A stretch of DNA of 64,000 nt from Lachnospiraceae bacterium (GCA_910575255.1 CAJTEM010000001.1:1-64000); one strand, 5' to 3'. Positions 37,115 to 45,231 are shown, numbered from the stretch's first letter. A program made the numbers and translations. Notes: generated by a model from the letters alone, not told the origin.

Positions 37115-37742
37115 AAAACATATGCTGCTCTATGCGGTCACCGACCGGGCCTGGGTGGGGAAGCAGAGCCTATATCAGCAGGTGGAGGCGGCCTTGAAGG
37201 GCGGCGTGACCTGTGTGCAGCTGCGGGAGAAAGAACTGGATGAGGCTAGGTTTCTCCAGGAGGCCAGGGATATTTGTGCTCTTTGCCACCAATACAAGGT
37301 TCCTTTTATTGTAAATGATAACGTGGATATTGCCATCGCCTGCGGTGCGGACGGTGTCCATGTAGGGCAGGAGGACATGGAGGCAGGAAAGGTCCGCCGC
37401 CGGGTGGGGGATGCCATGATCCTGGGCGTGTCCGCCCATACGGTGGAGGAGGCTCGCCAGGCGGTCCGGGACGGCGCAGACTATCTGGGGGTGGGGGCGG
37501 TGTTTCCCACCAATACCAAGACGGATGCAGGGAGGATGTCCAATGAAACCCTCCGCGCCATCTGCGGCGCGGTGAATGTGCCCATCGTGGCTATCGGCGG
37601 CATTAATCAGAATAATATAGGCAAGCTGGCGGGCAGCGGTGTAGGAGGCGTGGCTCTGGTATCGGCCATTTTCTCGGCAAAGGACATTGAAGGAACCTGC
37701 CGGGAACTGCGGGCGCTTTCGGAAAAGATGGTGAACCAATGA
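37101..37742 (+). CDS. thiE: Thiamine-phosphate synthase
   Basis: 213 aa. Couples HMP-PP with thiazole phosphate to give thiamine phosphate. Typical features: 'LYAVTDR', 'GGVTCVQLREKELDE', 'VPFIVNDNVDIAIACGADGVHVGQ' and 'VPIVAIGGINQNNI'. Start overlaps thiM and follows AAAGGAGCC, so translation is coupled. Middle gene of the salvage operon. Confidence 0.95.
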   Translation: MKCNKKHMLLYAVTDRAWVGKQSLYQQVEAALKGGVTCVQLREKELDEARFLQEARDICALCHQYKVPFIVNDNVDIAIACGADGVHVGQEDMEAGKVRRRVGDAMILGVSAHTVEEARQAVRDGADYLGVGAVFPTNTKTDAGRMSNETLRAICGAVNVPIVAIGGINQNNIGKLAGSGVGGVALVSAIFSAKDIEGTCRELRALSEKMVNQ

Positions 37743-37785
37743 GAATGCACAGTGGCCTATGACGGACACGAAAGGAGATATGGCA

Positions 37786-38610
37786 ATGAAAACAGCATTA
37801 TCAATCGCCGGGACTGATCCAAGCGGAGGGGCCGGGATACAGGCAGATCTGAAAACCATGACCATGAACGGTGTGTTTGCGATGAGCGTTATTACGGCGC
37901 TGGTGGCGCAGAATACTACCGGCGTGCGGGAAATCGTAGAACTGACGCCGGAATTTCTCGGGCAGCAGATTGACGCGGTATTCGAGGACATCCCTCCCGA
38001 TGCAGTGAAAATCGGCATGGTGGCATCCAGCAGTCTGATAGAGAAAATGGCGGAACGCCTGCGTTTTTATCAGGCGGAGAATATTGTGGTGGATCCGGTG
38101 ATGGTAGCCACCAGCGGCGACCGGCTGATCAATCAGGAGGCAGTAGACACGCTGAAGAACCGCCTGCTTCCTCTGGCGGCCCTGGCTACGCCCAATATCC
38201 CGGAGGCAGAGATCCTGGCCAGTATGGCCATCCACACTCCGGAAGATATCGAAACTGCGGCCAAACAGATCAGCGATACCTGCGGCTGTGCCGTTTTGCT
38301 CAAGGGCGGGCACAACATCAACGACGCCAATGATTTTCTCTATGCGGACGGTACGGGGACGTGGTTCTGCAAAACACGCATTGACAATCCCAACACACAC
38401 GGCACTGGCTGTACCCTGTCCAGCGCCATCGCCTCCAACCTGGCCAAAGGCTTTGACCTCCCCACTTCCATCCAACGGTCGAAGGATTACCTCTCCGGCG
38501 CACTGGGTGCCATGCTGAATCTGGGGAAGGGACGGGGTCCTTTGCAGCACAGCTTCAATCTGACCGGAGAATTTGCCAGGGAGGCAGCTTCCGGAAGCGA
38601 CCGGGAATAG
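37786..38610 (+). CDS. thiD: Hydroxymethylpyrimidine/phosphomethylpyrimidine kinase
   Basis: 274 aa from the ATG at 37786 (AAAGGAG with 8-base spacing; the ATG at 37780 is too close). Two-step phosphorylation of HMP. Motifs: 'SIAGTDPSGGAGIQADLKTM', 'VVDPVMVATSGDRL', 'LLKGGH', 'NTHGTGCTLSSAIASNLAKG'. Together thiM, thiE and thiD salvage thiamine precursors; thiC/thiG are not in the window. A hairpin terminator follows at 38653. Confidence 0.95.
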   Translation: MKTALSIAGTDPSGGAGIQADLKTMTMNGVFAMSVITALVAQNTTGVREIVELTPEFLGQQIDAVFEDIPPDAVKIGMVASSSLIEKMAERLRFYQAENIVVDPVMVATSGDRLINQEAVDTLKNRLLPLAALATPNIPEAEILASMAIHTPEDIETAAKQISDTCGCAVLLKGGHNINDANDFLYADGTGTWFCKTRIDNPNTHGTGCTLSSAIASNLAKGFDLPTSIQRSKDYLSGALGAMLNLGKGRGPLQHSFNLTGEFAREAASGSDRE

Positions 38611-38652
38611 TCAAAGAAGCAGGAGGAAAAGAGCGGAAGGAAAAGAAAAGAA

Positions 38653-38674
38653 CAGGGAAATGAAGTCCCTTTTT
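38653..38674 (+). terminator. Rho-independent terminator of the thi operon
   Basis: Stem AGGGA/TCCCT with loop AATGAAG, followed by five T. It lies 43 bases after thiD. Confidence 0.7.
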
Positions 38675-38835
38675 AGTATAAGCCGATTTAAATAGCTTTC
38701 CATTTCGCTGGTCTGCTTTCCCGATAGCACAAAGAAAAATGCTCAGCGTAGCACCACTACGCCTCTGCTTTTTCCTTTGTACTTTCGAAAAAGCATCCTC
38801 AACGAAATGAAAGGTACTTAAATCGGCTTATACTA
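38674..38835. repeat. 162-bp palindromic element (MITE-like)
   Basis: The element begins TAGTATAAGCCGATTTAA and ends with its reverse complement TTAAATCGGCTTATACTA. Pairing continues imperfectly inward (CTTTC/GAAAG, ATTTCG/CGAAAT, AGCAC and TTTTTC runs) to a centre GCGTAG-CACCA-CTACGC at 38746-38762. A single strand would fold into one long hairpin. No coding potential. It starts exactly where the thi terminator ends, so it may reinforce termination or be a non-autonomous mobile palindrome. Confidence 0.75.
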
Positions 38836-38988
38836 GCGATAAAGGAGAACAGGATAGACGGAGAGGAAGAGCGATAAGCGGACAGCCGACAGGTGGCAGT
38901 TCGCTTATTTTATCAAAGGGCATGAGGATGATCGATATACAAAGCCTGAGCTATATAAGAAAAACACTTCAAAGAGGAGGAAGTTAGG

Positions 38989-39903
38989 ATGGATATGATG
39001 CAAGAAATGGGACGGTATCTGGAGTTTTGCCAATATCGCAAAGAATTGAACCCCAACACATTGAAGGCATACAGGATAGACCTGAAACAATATTTATCCT
39101 ATATTCAGAATGATATATTGTTAAAATCCAAAATAGAAGAATACATAACCGAGTTACATAAAAAATATAAACAGAAGACAGTGAAAAGAAAAATTGCCAG
39201 TATTAAAGCATTTTATAAATATCTGGAAGAGGAAGAACTGTTGGAAGGAAGCAATCCGTTTGACCGGATCCGGGTGAAGTTTAAGGAAGCCGAAAGCCTT
39301 CCGCGGATTATTCCCAGAACGGACATTGAAAAGCTTTTGAATTATATGTATACAATTATTGAACATTCTGGAAAATTATCAGCGGTTTATCGGGATCTGT
39401 CCATTGTGGAAATGTTTTTTGCAACCGGCGCCAGGGTATACGAGATTTCAAATTTGAAGAGACAGGACATTGATTTAGACAATGGAATCATAAAAATATT
39501 TGGCAAAGGCAGTAAGGAACGGTATGTACAGATCGGCAATCAGGAGATCTTACAACTGATGAAAGAATATTATAAAAGAAACCGGGAAGAAATTGATGAA
39601 AGCGGGTTTTTCTTTGTAAATCGGCGGGGAAAACGTTTTTCCGAGCAGTCGATTCGCCGGATGATCCGAAAATACTCTAAGCAGGCAGGCATTTCCCTGC
39701 CGGTCACCCCTCATATGTTCCGCCATTCGGTTGCCACATATTTGTTGGAGGAAGGCGTTGACATAATGTATATACAGAAAATATTGGGACACAGTTCAAT
39801 CAAAACAACACAGATTTATTTGCATATAGCGTCTAAAAAACAGCTGGAGATTTTAAAAGAGAGGCATCCGAGAAATCAGATGCGGATTCGGAGAGCTGCG
39901 TAG
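38989..39903 (+). CDS. XerC/XerD-type tyrosine recombinase
   Basis: 304 aa. N-terminal SAM-like core-binding domain ('YLEFCQYRKELNPNTLKAY', 'KRKIASIKAFYKYLEEEEL'), then the catalytic domain: Arg in 'ATGARVYEI', Lys in 'FGKGSKERYVQIG', 'HMFRHSVATYLLEEG' (H-x-x-R), 'LGHSSIKTTQIYLH' with the nucleophilic Tyr. Start ATG follows AGAGGAGGAAG. It stands alone between a palindromic element and the phage left end; it may serve an integron- or XerH-like local role or be a stand-alone resolvase. Confidence 0.85.
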   Translation: MDMMQEMGRYLEFCQYRKELNPNTLKAYRIDLKQYLSYIQNDILLKSKIEEYITELHKKYKQKTVKRKIASIKAFYKYLEEEELLEGSNPFDRIRVKFKEAESLPRIIPRTDIEKLLNYMYTIIEHSGKLSAVYRDLSIVEMFFATGARVYEISNLKRQDIDLDNGIIKIFGKGSKERYVQIGNQEILQLMKEYYKRNREEIDESGFFFVNRRGKRFSEQSIRRMIRKYSKQAGISLPVTPHMFRHSVATYLLEEGVDIMYIQKILGHSSIKTTQIYLHIASKKQLEILKERHPRNQMRIRRAA

Positions 39904-40523
39904 ATAATCAGAATTTAGTGAGGCAGGAGGCCGGCTTCGGGGGAAGGTGGCCTGGTTGCGGTGGGGAAAGGGTGAGAAATGGTGGTTTTTTATGGGGAGG
40001 AGGAGACGAGAGGGGCTCTTTGGAAAAAGGGGATCATTGGTTTGCAGTTTTGGATGCGGAATGCATAGAAACTTTCCAGAGTTTATATCTGCCGATCTTG
40101 GGCATGTACCCATGTGAAAAGTGGTAAAAAATGGATGAGAAATGGCAAAAGGCGAAGAAAAGGCTTTATAAGTTGGGGGGAATGAGGTATAATGTATGGA
40201 AATAAGAGGGGATTTGTGATGGATAATACATAGTTATCTATTAGTTTATATGGCAGGACGATAAGAATTTATTTATGAGAATATTAGTACATACAGAGTT
40301 AGTATATTATTAGGAGAAAGCTATGGATTCAAATGATATTAACGATGTAAAAAATATGGCTAAATATAATTATAGAAACTGCCTAAGTCGGCCAATGAAC
40401 AAAAATCCTGTATTTTCAAGGGTTTTAGAAGTGGTTGGGAGTGGTAAAAAGCGGTAAAATGTACGTAACTCGTATATTATTCATGCACCACTCCTACATC
40501 CATATTCCTACACCAATTACATT
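39904..40523. other. Non-coding junction: probable left boundary of the integrated phage element
   Basis: No convincing large gene. It holds direct repeats AGTGGTAAAAA at 40120-40130 and 40440-40450, the second continuing as GCGGTAAAATG. It also holds two direct TGTAGGA heptamers (minus-strand reading) at 40491-40511. These look like integrase arm-type sites. The attachment core cannot be fixed without the right end of the element. Confidence 0.45.
40323..40457 (+). CDS. Small ORF in the attachment region (44 aa)
   Basis: ATG at 40323 follows TAGGAGAAAG and opens 44 codons ('MDSNDINDVKNMAKYNYR ... EVVGSGKKR'). It has a good ribosome binding site but no recognised family. It could be a host gene cut by integration, with its true 3' end at the far attachment site. 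Confidence 0.35.
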   Translation: MDSNDINDVKNMAKYNYRNCLSRPMNKNPVFSRVLEVVGSGKKR

Positions 40524-41762
40524 CTATTTTAATTTTTCTATTTCTTCTTTGAGCCATTCAAACTCTCTTTTCGTGTACACCTTTTCGGTGATGTCCGAGA
40601 TTTTATGACCTACCATATATTTGATTGCATATTCGTCAATACCTGCTTTTTTGGCAGCGGTGACAAAGTGTGTACGTCCGTCATGTGGACGGTGTTCCGG
40701 ATTAAGATTCAGCTCAGTCCGGATTCGAGTGAAACCTTTCTGGTATCGGTTATAGGTGAACATTATATTTTTGCGGTTACTGTCTGGATCGGTGCAGTTG
40801 AACAGATACTTACTTCTAAGAGCTTCAGCCTCTTTATACTTCCGAAGAACTAAAGGGCGGATTCTTGAATGGATAGGAACAACTCTGTCAGTACCCGCTT
40901 CAGTTTTCATACCGCCTTTGAAAGTCCAGTTTTCAAGATCAATGTTTTCCAGTTCCAGTAAACCTAATTCCTGCGGTCTCCATCCAGAATAGCACTGGAT
41001 AAGGATGGCGTCAACATACCGTTTGTCATCTACGTGCTGCCAAAGCAATGCTATCTCTTCATCCGTAAAGGCGATATGACCTTTCTTGACACTTGTGACT
41101 TCTTTGATGACTTCATCCGACAGGTTGAAAGTTCGGGAATAATTCCGATCTACAAGTTCATATTCCAAAGCATAGTCCAGCATTTGGTTGAATAGGGATT
41201 TGATTTTGTTTTTCATGGCAGCGCTGGGATGTTGCTCTTTTCCTTTTACAATCGCTGTCCCCTCTTCCATACAACCTTTCACATGTCTGGCACGGATATC
41301 CATTACTCTCATGTCGTATACAGATGTACAATACGCCCAGGCAGCGTCTACTGCTCTTGCACTTGCATCCGACTTCAAGGTTTTAAAATAGCCCTCTGTC
41401 CATTTCTCGTATAATTCCTTTGCCGTGATGGCAGGACCAAGATCATAAGGATTCTTGTTATATTCCACCAGGGCCGCATAGGCATCGTTATAAGTTGGAA
41501 AATACGATTCCGGTTTCAAAGGTTTGCAAATGGGTCTGCCTGTTTTGGTCTTTCCGACCGTTACCATTGCCCGGAACGGATTACGAAGATTCCGTCCTTT
41601 AATCTCACTGATCTGCCCGAATCCGTTTGGTAGCCGTCTGCGCTTATTTGATTTTCGGGGTACCCGCGGCTTTGCATCCGGCTGAATTGGATAGCCACAA
41701 TGCGGGCAAATCAAAGCCTTATCGCTTATCTGCAATTCGCACTCAGGACATTTAATTAGCAT
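40524..41762 (-). CDS. int: Phage tyrosine integrase with N-terminal zinc ribbon
   Basis: 412 aa from the ATG at 41762 (minus strand AAAGGAGAGATAAG upstream; a longer frame to 41801 has no site). Residues 4-24 are a zinc ribbon ('CPECELQ', 'CPHCGYP'), then AP2/SAM-like DNA-binding parts, then the catalytic domain: Arg in 'YSGWRPQELG', Lys in 'GGMKTEAGTDR', His-x-x-Arg in 'RPHDGRTHFV', 'MVGHK', Tyr in 'KVYTKREFEW'. Transcribed away from the rest of the element. It catalyses integration and, with an excisionase, excision. Confidence 0.9.
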   Translation of the reverse strand: MLIKCPECELQISDKALICPHCGYPIQPDAKPRVPRKSNKRRRLPNGFGQISEIKGRNLRNPFRAMVTVGKTKTGRPICKPLKPESYFPTYNDAYAALVEYNKNPYDLGPAITAKELYEKWTEGYFKTLKSDASARAVDAAWAYCTSVYDMRVMDIRARHVKGCMEEGTAIVKGKEQHPSAAMKNKIKSLFNQMLDYALEYELVDRNYSRTFNLSDEVIKEVTSVKKGHIAFTDEEIALLWQHVDDKRYVDAILIQCYSGWRPQELGLLELENIDLENWTFKGGMKTEAGTDRVVPIHSRIRPLVLRKYKEAEALRSKYLFNCTDPDSNRKNIMFTYNRYQKGFTRIRTELNLNPEHRPHDGRTHFVTAAKKAGIDEYAIKYMVGHKISDITEKVYTKREFEWLKEEIEKLK

Positions 41763-41796
41763 CTTATCTCTCCTTTCTGTTGCAACATCCATAGCA

Positions 41797-41832
41797 ATCA
41801 TATATCATAGTGTAGGAATTGTCAACTCCTAC
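41797..41832 (-). promoter_or_regulatory. Integrase promoter with operator-like palindrome over the -35
   Basis: On the minus strand TTGACA (41825-41820), a 17-base spacer and TATGAT (41802-41797) form a near-consensus sigma70-type promoter for the integrase. The -35 lies inside the inverted repeat GTAGGA-N9-TCCTAC (41812-41832), a likely repressor or integrase binding site. Confidence 0.7.
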
Positions 41833-41849
41833 ATTCAAACTTTCTTGCA

Positions 41850-41864
41850 GGTTATATTTTAACC
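41850..41864. promoter_or_regulatory. Perfect inverted repeat GGTTA-TATTT-TAACC
   Basis: A 15-bp palindrome between the divergent integrase and the first phage gene. It contains the leftmost copy of the TTATATTT octamer. Candidate operator. Confidence 0.4.
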
Positions 41865-41899
41865 TAGATTAAGAATCGAGGTGATGATATACGGTTAGC

Positions 41900-42205
41900 A
41901 TGAATGAAACGGTCTGCCCAAAGTGTGGCGGACGACTGAAACTTTACGATAAGGTAAAACGGATTGTACGGACAAAGGGACGTGTTACGAACCGGACTTT
42001 GATCCGGAGATTGCGATGTCCGAATTGCGGTGGGCTACATAGAGAATTACCGGAGGATATTTTTCCATACAAGCAGTATGAAGCAGAAATTATTCGAGGA
42101 GTCCTGGAGGGATTCATTACTCCGGAAACGATGGGATACGAAGATTACCCGTGCGAGATGACCATGATTCGTTGGAAAGCGCAGAAATCGCAACTGCTCT
42201 TATGA
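41900..42205 (+). CDS. Zinc-ribbon protein, DUF6431-like
   Basis: 101 aa with two CxxC pairs ('CPKCGGRLK', 'LRCPNCGGLHRELP') and the following 'YKQYEAEIIRGVLEGF'. This is the layout of small DUF6431-type proteins next to Clostridia integrases. First gene of the rightward phage transcript; the start is an ATG after GAGGTGATG. Probable DNA-binding or regulatory role. Confidence 0.6.
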   Translation: MNETVCPKCGGRLKLYDKVKRIVRTKGRVTNRTLIRRLRCPNCGGLHRELPEDIFPYKQYEAEIIRGVLEGFITPETMGYEDYPCEMTMIRWKAQKSQLLL

Positions 42206-42210
42206 AAGGA
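42185..42210 (+). promoter_or_regulatory. Phage recurrent element, copy 1 (CAA-N6-TTATG)
   Basis: Reads AAATCG-CAA-CTGCTC-TTATG-AAAGG. It overlaps the end of the upstream gene and the ribosome binding site of the 42222 gene. Confidence 0.5.
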
Positions 42211-42221
42211 GAGTGATATTT

Positions 42222-42437
42222 ATGATTATTACGGAGACTCAAAAGAAAGAGATCGAACAACTTATTCCTGAACATATGGAAGCTTTGGTAGCTTTTGGTG
42301 CGGACATGTACAGACAGGGCATAATTACTGGGGCGGTACTACTTGGGGCAGGAGTGTGTTGTGGTTTCATTGTTGAGGGAGCAAGAACAATCTATAAATA
42401 TCGAAAATCTAAAAAGAACCACGAAGAGGAGTCCTAA
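42222..42437 (+). CDS. Small phage membrane protein
   Basis: 71 aa from the ATG at 42222 (GGAG 10 bases upstream; a GTG at 42213 is too close). One hydrophobic helix ('GIITGAVLLGAGVCCGFIV'). The C-terminus '-EEES' is encoded by the left arm of terminator 42425-42450. Confidence 0.6.
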   Translation: MIITETQKKEIEQLIPEHMEALVAFGADMYRQGIITGAVLLGAGVCCGFIVEGARTIYKYRKSKKNHEEES

Positions 42438-42450
42438 CAAGGGCTCTTTC
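42425..42450 (+). terminator. Terminator with stop codon in the loop, copy 1
   Basis: GAGTCC-TAACAA-GGGCTC with flanking A/T pairs and a T-rich tail. The TAA of the 42222 gene is the first part of the loop. Confidence 0.75.
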
Positions 42451-42532
42451 TTCTTGCTCTATTTCCACCGAGGTTGTTTTTACTAACAGCCGTCCTTAAC
42501 CTAGAATAGCCGTAGAAAGGAGGTAGACGCAG

Positions 42533-42778
42533 ATGGAAGAATTTGCGAGCGGTTCTGTTCCTGTCTCCGTGGCGGCTAAAGTATATGGAAAAGATGCTTC
42601 CTGGGTCCGAGCTGGCATCATATCCGGGTGGCTGCCAATCGGGAAAGCTACAAGGAATGGAAAGCTGATTACGGACATCGAGGAGATGAATAGCAAGTAT
42701 GGACGTATCAACTTTTATATCTCTCCCAAATTGCTGTTCGAGGAAACAGGTTATGTGTGGAAAGGAGAACGAAAATGA
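42533..42778 (+). CDS. Excisionase-like DNA-binding protein
   Basis: 81 aa with an N-terminal helix-turn-helix of winged/MerR-excisionase type ('VPVSVAAKVYGKDASWVRAG' then 'GWLPIGKATRNG'). Size and place near the integrase fit an Xis or small regulator. Start follows GAAAGGAGG. Overlaps the next gene by ATGA. Confidence 0.55.
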   Translation: MEEFASGSVPVSVAAKVYGKDASWVRAGIISGWLPIGKATRNGKLITDIEEMNSKYGRINFYISPKLLFEETGYVWKGERK

Positions 42779-43188
42779 GTACAACAATACGGCCAGAGTT
42801 GTCGGAGAAAAATCCGTACTGGATTGAGAAGCATCGGTACTATGAACTGAAGCACTTTTGTCTTCAGTATCCGATTTGGAAGAAAGCAAGAGCGGCACTA
42901 AGCAGTTTGAGCCAGCGACCGATTGATGCGGTTAAGCTTACCAGCAACATTGGTGATCCAACTGCTAAGTGTGTGGAGGCGAGAGAATTCTATTCCGAAC
43001 GGATGGGGTTGATTGAAAAAGCAGCTGCAGAAACGGATGCGGAGCTAGGTGATTATATTTTGAAAGCCGTTACTCAGGGAATCTCTTATGATCATCTAAG
43101 AGCGAGAGTAAATGTGCCTTGCTGCAAGGATGTCTACTACGAATTGTACAGACGTTTCTTCTGGATATTGAATCGGATAAGAAAGTGA
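42775..43188 (+). CDS. Phage hypothetical protein, possible HTH regulator
   Basis: 137 aa from the ATG at 42775, coupled to the previous gene by ATGA overlap. The N-terminus has a conserved-looking 'YWIEKHRYYELKHFCLQYP'. The C-terminal 'GISYDHLRARVNVPCCKDVYY' resembles the HTH end of phage late regulators (sigma-70 region 4-like). Function not certain. Confidence 0.5.
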   Translation: MSTTIRPELSEKNPYWIEKHRYYELKHFCLQYPIWKKARAALSSLSQRPIDAVKLTSNIGDPTAKCVEAREFYSERMGLIEKAAAETDAELGDYILKAVTQGISYDHLRARVNVPCCKDVYYELYRRFFWILNRIRK

Positions 43189-43198
43189 GGACTGAGGT

Positions 43199-43408
43199 GT
43201 GAAGATTGTAGAGAAAGCCATTAAGCAGACCTATCGCTTTAGTTGTCCGGTATGCGGTAGCCGGTTGGAGGGTGAGAGTCAGGAGTTCGTTGACATCGGC
43301 GGAAAGGTCAACAAGTTCTTTTGCCCGGTTTGCAGAGAGGATCGTTATATTCCATGGTCCAGCCTTAGGAAGAATATTACATACGAGAAAGCGAAAGGTA
43401 CGCAGTAA
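43199..43408 (+). CDS. Small zinc-ribbon protein
   Basis: 69 aa from a GTG start. Two CxxC motifs ('CPVCGSRLEGES', 'FCPVCREDRY') 23 residues apart define a zinc ribbon. Possible nucleic-acid binding protein. Confidence 0.55.
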   Translation: MKIVEKAIKQTYRFSCPVCGSRLEGESQEFVDIGGKVNKFFCPVCREDRYIPWSSLRKNITYEKAKGTQ

Positions 43409-43430
43409 ATACAAGCTCCTTTATGAAAGG
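43407..43430 (+). promoter_or_regulatory. Phage recurrent element, copy 2
   Basis: AAATA-CAA-GCTCCT-TTATG-AAAGG, directly before the 43443 gene. Same 6-base spacer. Confidence 0.5.
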
Positions 43431-43442
43431 AGGCATGGTTAT

Positions 43443-43622
43443 ATGTCAAAGATAAAGTCTATGATCATTTATATTTTGTCAGTAGCACTCGCATTTGAAA
43501 GCGGATTGATCGCCATCTTTGTATGTGCTATGGCAGTATTGGCTGATGAAAAGACAGAGTCAAGGAAACGCAGCAGTCGTGTCAGCTATTCAAATTATTA
43601 CAACGAAAGGAGAGGAGCCTAA
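43443..43622 (+). CDS. Small phage membrane protein
   Basis: 59 aa from the ATG at 43443 (AAAGGAGG upstream). N-terminal helix 'MIIYILSVALAFESGLIAIF', C-terminal 'RVSYSNYYNERRG'. The Ser-Tyr/Tyr-Tyr pattern of the tail recurs as 'KVSYRSYYDKRD' in the 51683 gene. Confidence 0.55.
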   Translation: MSKIKSMIIYILSVALAFESGLIAIFVCAMAVLADEKTESRKRSSRVSYSNYYNERRGA

Positions 43623-43640
43623 CAAGGGCTCTTTTCTTTT
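43610..43640 (+). terminator. Terminator with stop codon in the loop, copy 2
   Basis: GAGGAGCC-TAACAA-GGGCTCTTTTC with T tail; TAA is the stop of the 43443 gene. Confidence 0.7.
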
Positions 43641-43740
43641 ATATTTTCAGAACGAAGGTAACGGAAAAACATGCTATTTTGGTATTTGGAAAATTCCCCG
43701 GGTAAGAAATTTGGGAGAATTTTTCAGAAAGGAGAAAGAA

Positions 43741-43959
43741 GTGCTGATAGTGGTTGGAATAATTGTTGGATTTTTGCTTGGTGTTGCTGCGACTCTGCAT
43801 ATTTTGAGAAAAGACACCATCGGAAATTTGATGATTGTGGATGATCCGGAGGACGGTTCCTATATGTTTCTTGAAATTTCAAGATTGGACATCGAAAGAC
43901 TGAGGGTACAACCGATGGTAAAACTCAATGTTGTCAATAAAGGAAAAACGCATAAATAA
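43741..43959 (+). CDS. Small phage protein with N-terminal membrane anchor
   Basis: 72 aa from a GTG after AAAGGAGAAAG. N-terminal helix 'VVGIIVGFLLGVAATLHIL', then 'TIGNLMIVDDPEDGSYMFLE', a pattern common in small phage proteins of Clostridia. Function unknown. Confidence 0.6.
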   Translation: MLIVVGIIVGFLLGVAATLHILRKDTIGNLMIVDDPEDGSYMFLEISRLDIERLRVQPMVKLNVVNKGKTHK

Positions 43960-43977
43960 CACCCTCTGTTATGGAAC
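43951..43977 (+). promoter_or_regulatory. Phage recurrent element, copy 3 (weak)
   Basis: CATAAATAACACCCTCTG-TTATG-GAA. The TTATGGAA end is kept, but the CAA block is degenerate. Upstream of the 44011 gene. Confidence 0.35.
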
Positions 43978-44010
43978 ATAAAAATTCATCATTGAAAGGA
44001 GAAGAAAACG

Positions 44011-44445
44011 ATGGATGAACAAATTAGACAGGCGTTGGCAGATGAGATTTTAAGTCAACTTAACGGTTTGAGTAATCTTCAACCGGGAAGCAAAGAGCAG
44101 CAGACGGCAGTGGAAAATGTCACCAAACTCTATAGATTGGGATTGGAGGATGTAAAGGCCGACACTGATTACGATGAAAAGCTATATCGCAGGGATGTGG
44201 ATGCACAGCACGAACAGGATGAGCTGGATCGACAGACCCGCGAGGAACAGTTCAAGAAAGATCAGCTGGCGGAACAGATTAAAGACCGATATTTCAAACT
44301 TGGAGTAGAGGTGGCAGGAATCGTATTACCGCTGATTTTCTATGCAACCTGGATGAAGAGAGGATTCAAATTTGAAGAGACGGGAACTTATACATCAACG
44401 ACGTTCAGAGGGTTGTTCAATCGATTCAGACCGACAAAAAAATGA
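44011..44445 (+). CDS. Phage hypothetical protein with membrane helix
   Basis: 144 aa. Charged coiled-coil-like first 95 residues ('DEKLYRRDVDAQHEQDELD'), then one hydrophobic helix ('GVEVAGIVLPLIFYATW') and a basic tail. Start follows AAAGGAGAAG. Function unknown. Confidence 0.55.
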   Translation: MDEQIRQALADEILSQLNGLSNLQPGSKEQQTAVENVTKLYRLGLEDVKADTDYDEKLYRRDVDAQHEQDELDRQTREEQFKKDQLAEQIKDRYFKLGVEVAGIVLPLIFYATWMKRGFKFEETGTYTSTTFRGLFNRFRPTKK

Positions 44446-44459
44446 ATTTTAAAGCAAAT

Positions 44460-44506
44460 GAGCGGAGGGTTCGTGTAAAACACATGGACTCTTCGTTTTT
44501 CTCCGC
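44460..44506 (+). terminator. Terminator hairpin (variant)
   Basis: AGGGTTCGTGT-AAA-ACACATGGACTCT followed by TCGTTTTT, enclosed by GCGGAG/CTCCGC. Variant of the family, not overlapping a stop codon. Confidence 0.55.
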
Positions 44507-44508
44507 AT

Positions 44509-44534
44509 AGATAACAACTACTCTTATGAAAGGA
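44509..44534 (+). promoter_or_regulatory. Phage recurrent element, copy 4
   Basis: AGATAA-CAA-CTACTC-TTATG-AAAGGA, directly after a terminator and before the 44545 gene. Confidence 0.5.
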
Positions 44535-44544
44535 GCGTGATTTT

Positions 44545-44835
44545 ATGATAGACGAAAAGAAAACAAAAGCATATCATGACAGAGTTTTAACTGGTATTAG
44601 TCAGAATCATAGAAAGGTTGATTACTATACTCGACAAGCGGAACGGTGTAAAAGAATATATATTCTTACAAAAAATAGAGGTGGTATATATAGGCTTATA
44701 CATAGATGGGCAAAGAAGAAAAATCAACATTTCTGTAAAGAAGGAACTAAATTAGCTTTAAAAACTCTGAAAGTTTGTGTTGATGAGTTTGACTATCTGG
44801 ATAATTACTTAAAGAATTTTAAAGAGGAGTCCTAA
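44545..44835 (+). CDS. Small basic phage protein
   Basis: 96 aa, basic, no membrane segment; C-terminal half 'KTLKVCVDEFDYLDNYLKNF'. Ends '-EES' inside a terminator. Function unknown. Confidence 0.5.
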   Translation: MIDEKKTKAYHDRVLTGISQNHRKVDYYTRQAERCKRIYILTKNRGGIYRLIHRWAKKKNQHFCKEGTKLALKTLKVCVDEFDYLDNYLKNFKEES

Positions 44836-44853
44836 CAAGGGCTCTTTCTCTTT
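44824..44853 (+). terminator. Terminator with stop codon in the loop, copy 3
   Basis: GAGTCC-TAACAA-GGGCTC, T-rich tail; TAA is the stop of the 44545 gene. Confidence 0.75.
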
Positions 44854-44871
44854 GCCGCTTAGGAGCATGTT

Positions 44872-45231
44872 ATGAGATATCACTATGAAAAGCCGACTAT
44901 TTATCTGTCTATGTATGGAGAACGTTATATTTGTGAGCACCCGGTTTACAACAGCTGCACCTTATTCAAAATTGGCGAAAAAGGATTGGCTGTCATTCAG
45001 CAACGATTTAATGCAGAAACCAAAAGTACTTGGTGGGGAGAAGTAGATTCGTGGATAACGGATGACTTATATTTACATCCAGGATTCAAGGAATACTTTG
45101 AAAATCGTGCCGGAGACTGTACGAATGGTCTTTATCCTACTGTTACGGTCAGGCAAATTATGTGGGCGTTAAAAATGAAGCCAATTCCGAGAGAACGTTG
45201 GGAAACGGTATTCGACCGGCGTGAGATTTAG
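44872..45231 (+). CDS. Phage hypothetical protein
   Basis: 119 aa, soluble, aromatic-rich ('KPTIYLSMYGERYICEHPVY', 'STWWGEVDSWITDDLYLHPG'). The start lies 19 bases after the previous terminator hairpin with GGAGCATG upstream. No family recognised. Confidence 0.5.
   Translation: MRYHYEKPTIYLSMYGERYICEHPVYNSCTLFKIGEKGLAVIQQRFNAETKSTWWGEVDSWITDDLYLHPGFKEYFENRAGDCTNGLYPTVTVRQIMWALKMKPIPRERWETVFDRREI

Noticed and set aside
39918-40127. 69-codon frame after the recombinase
   Set aside because: Gly/Trp/Arg-rich composition, no ribosome binding site, lies in the repeat-bearing junction.
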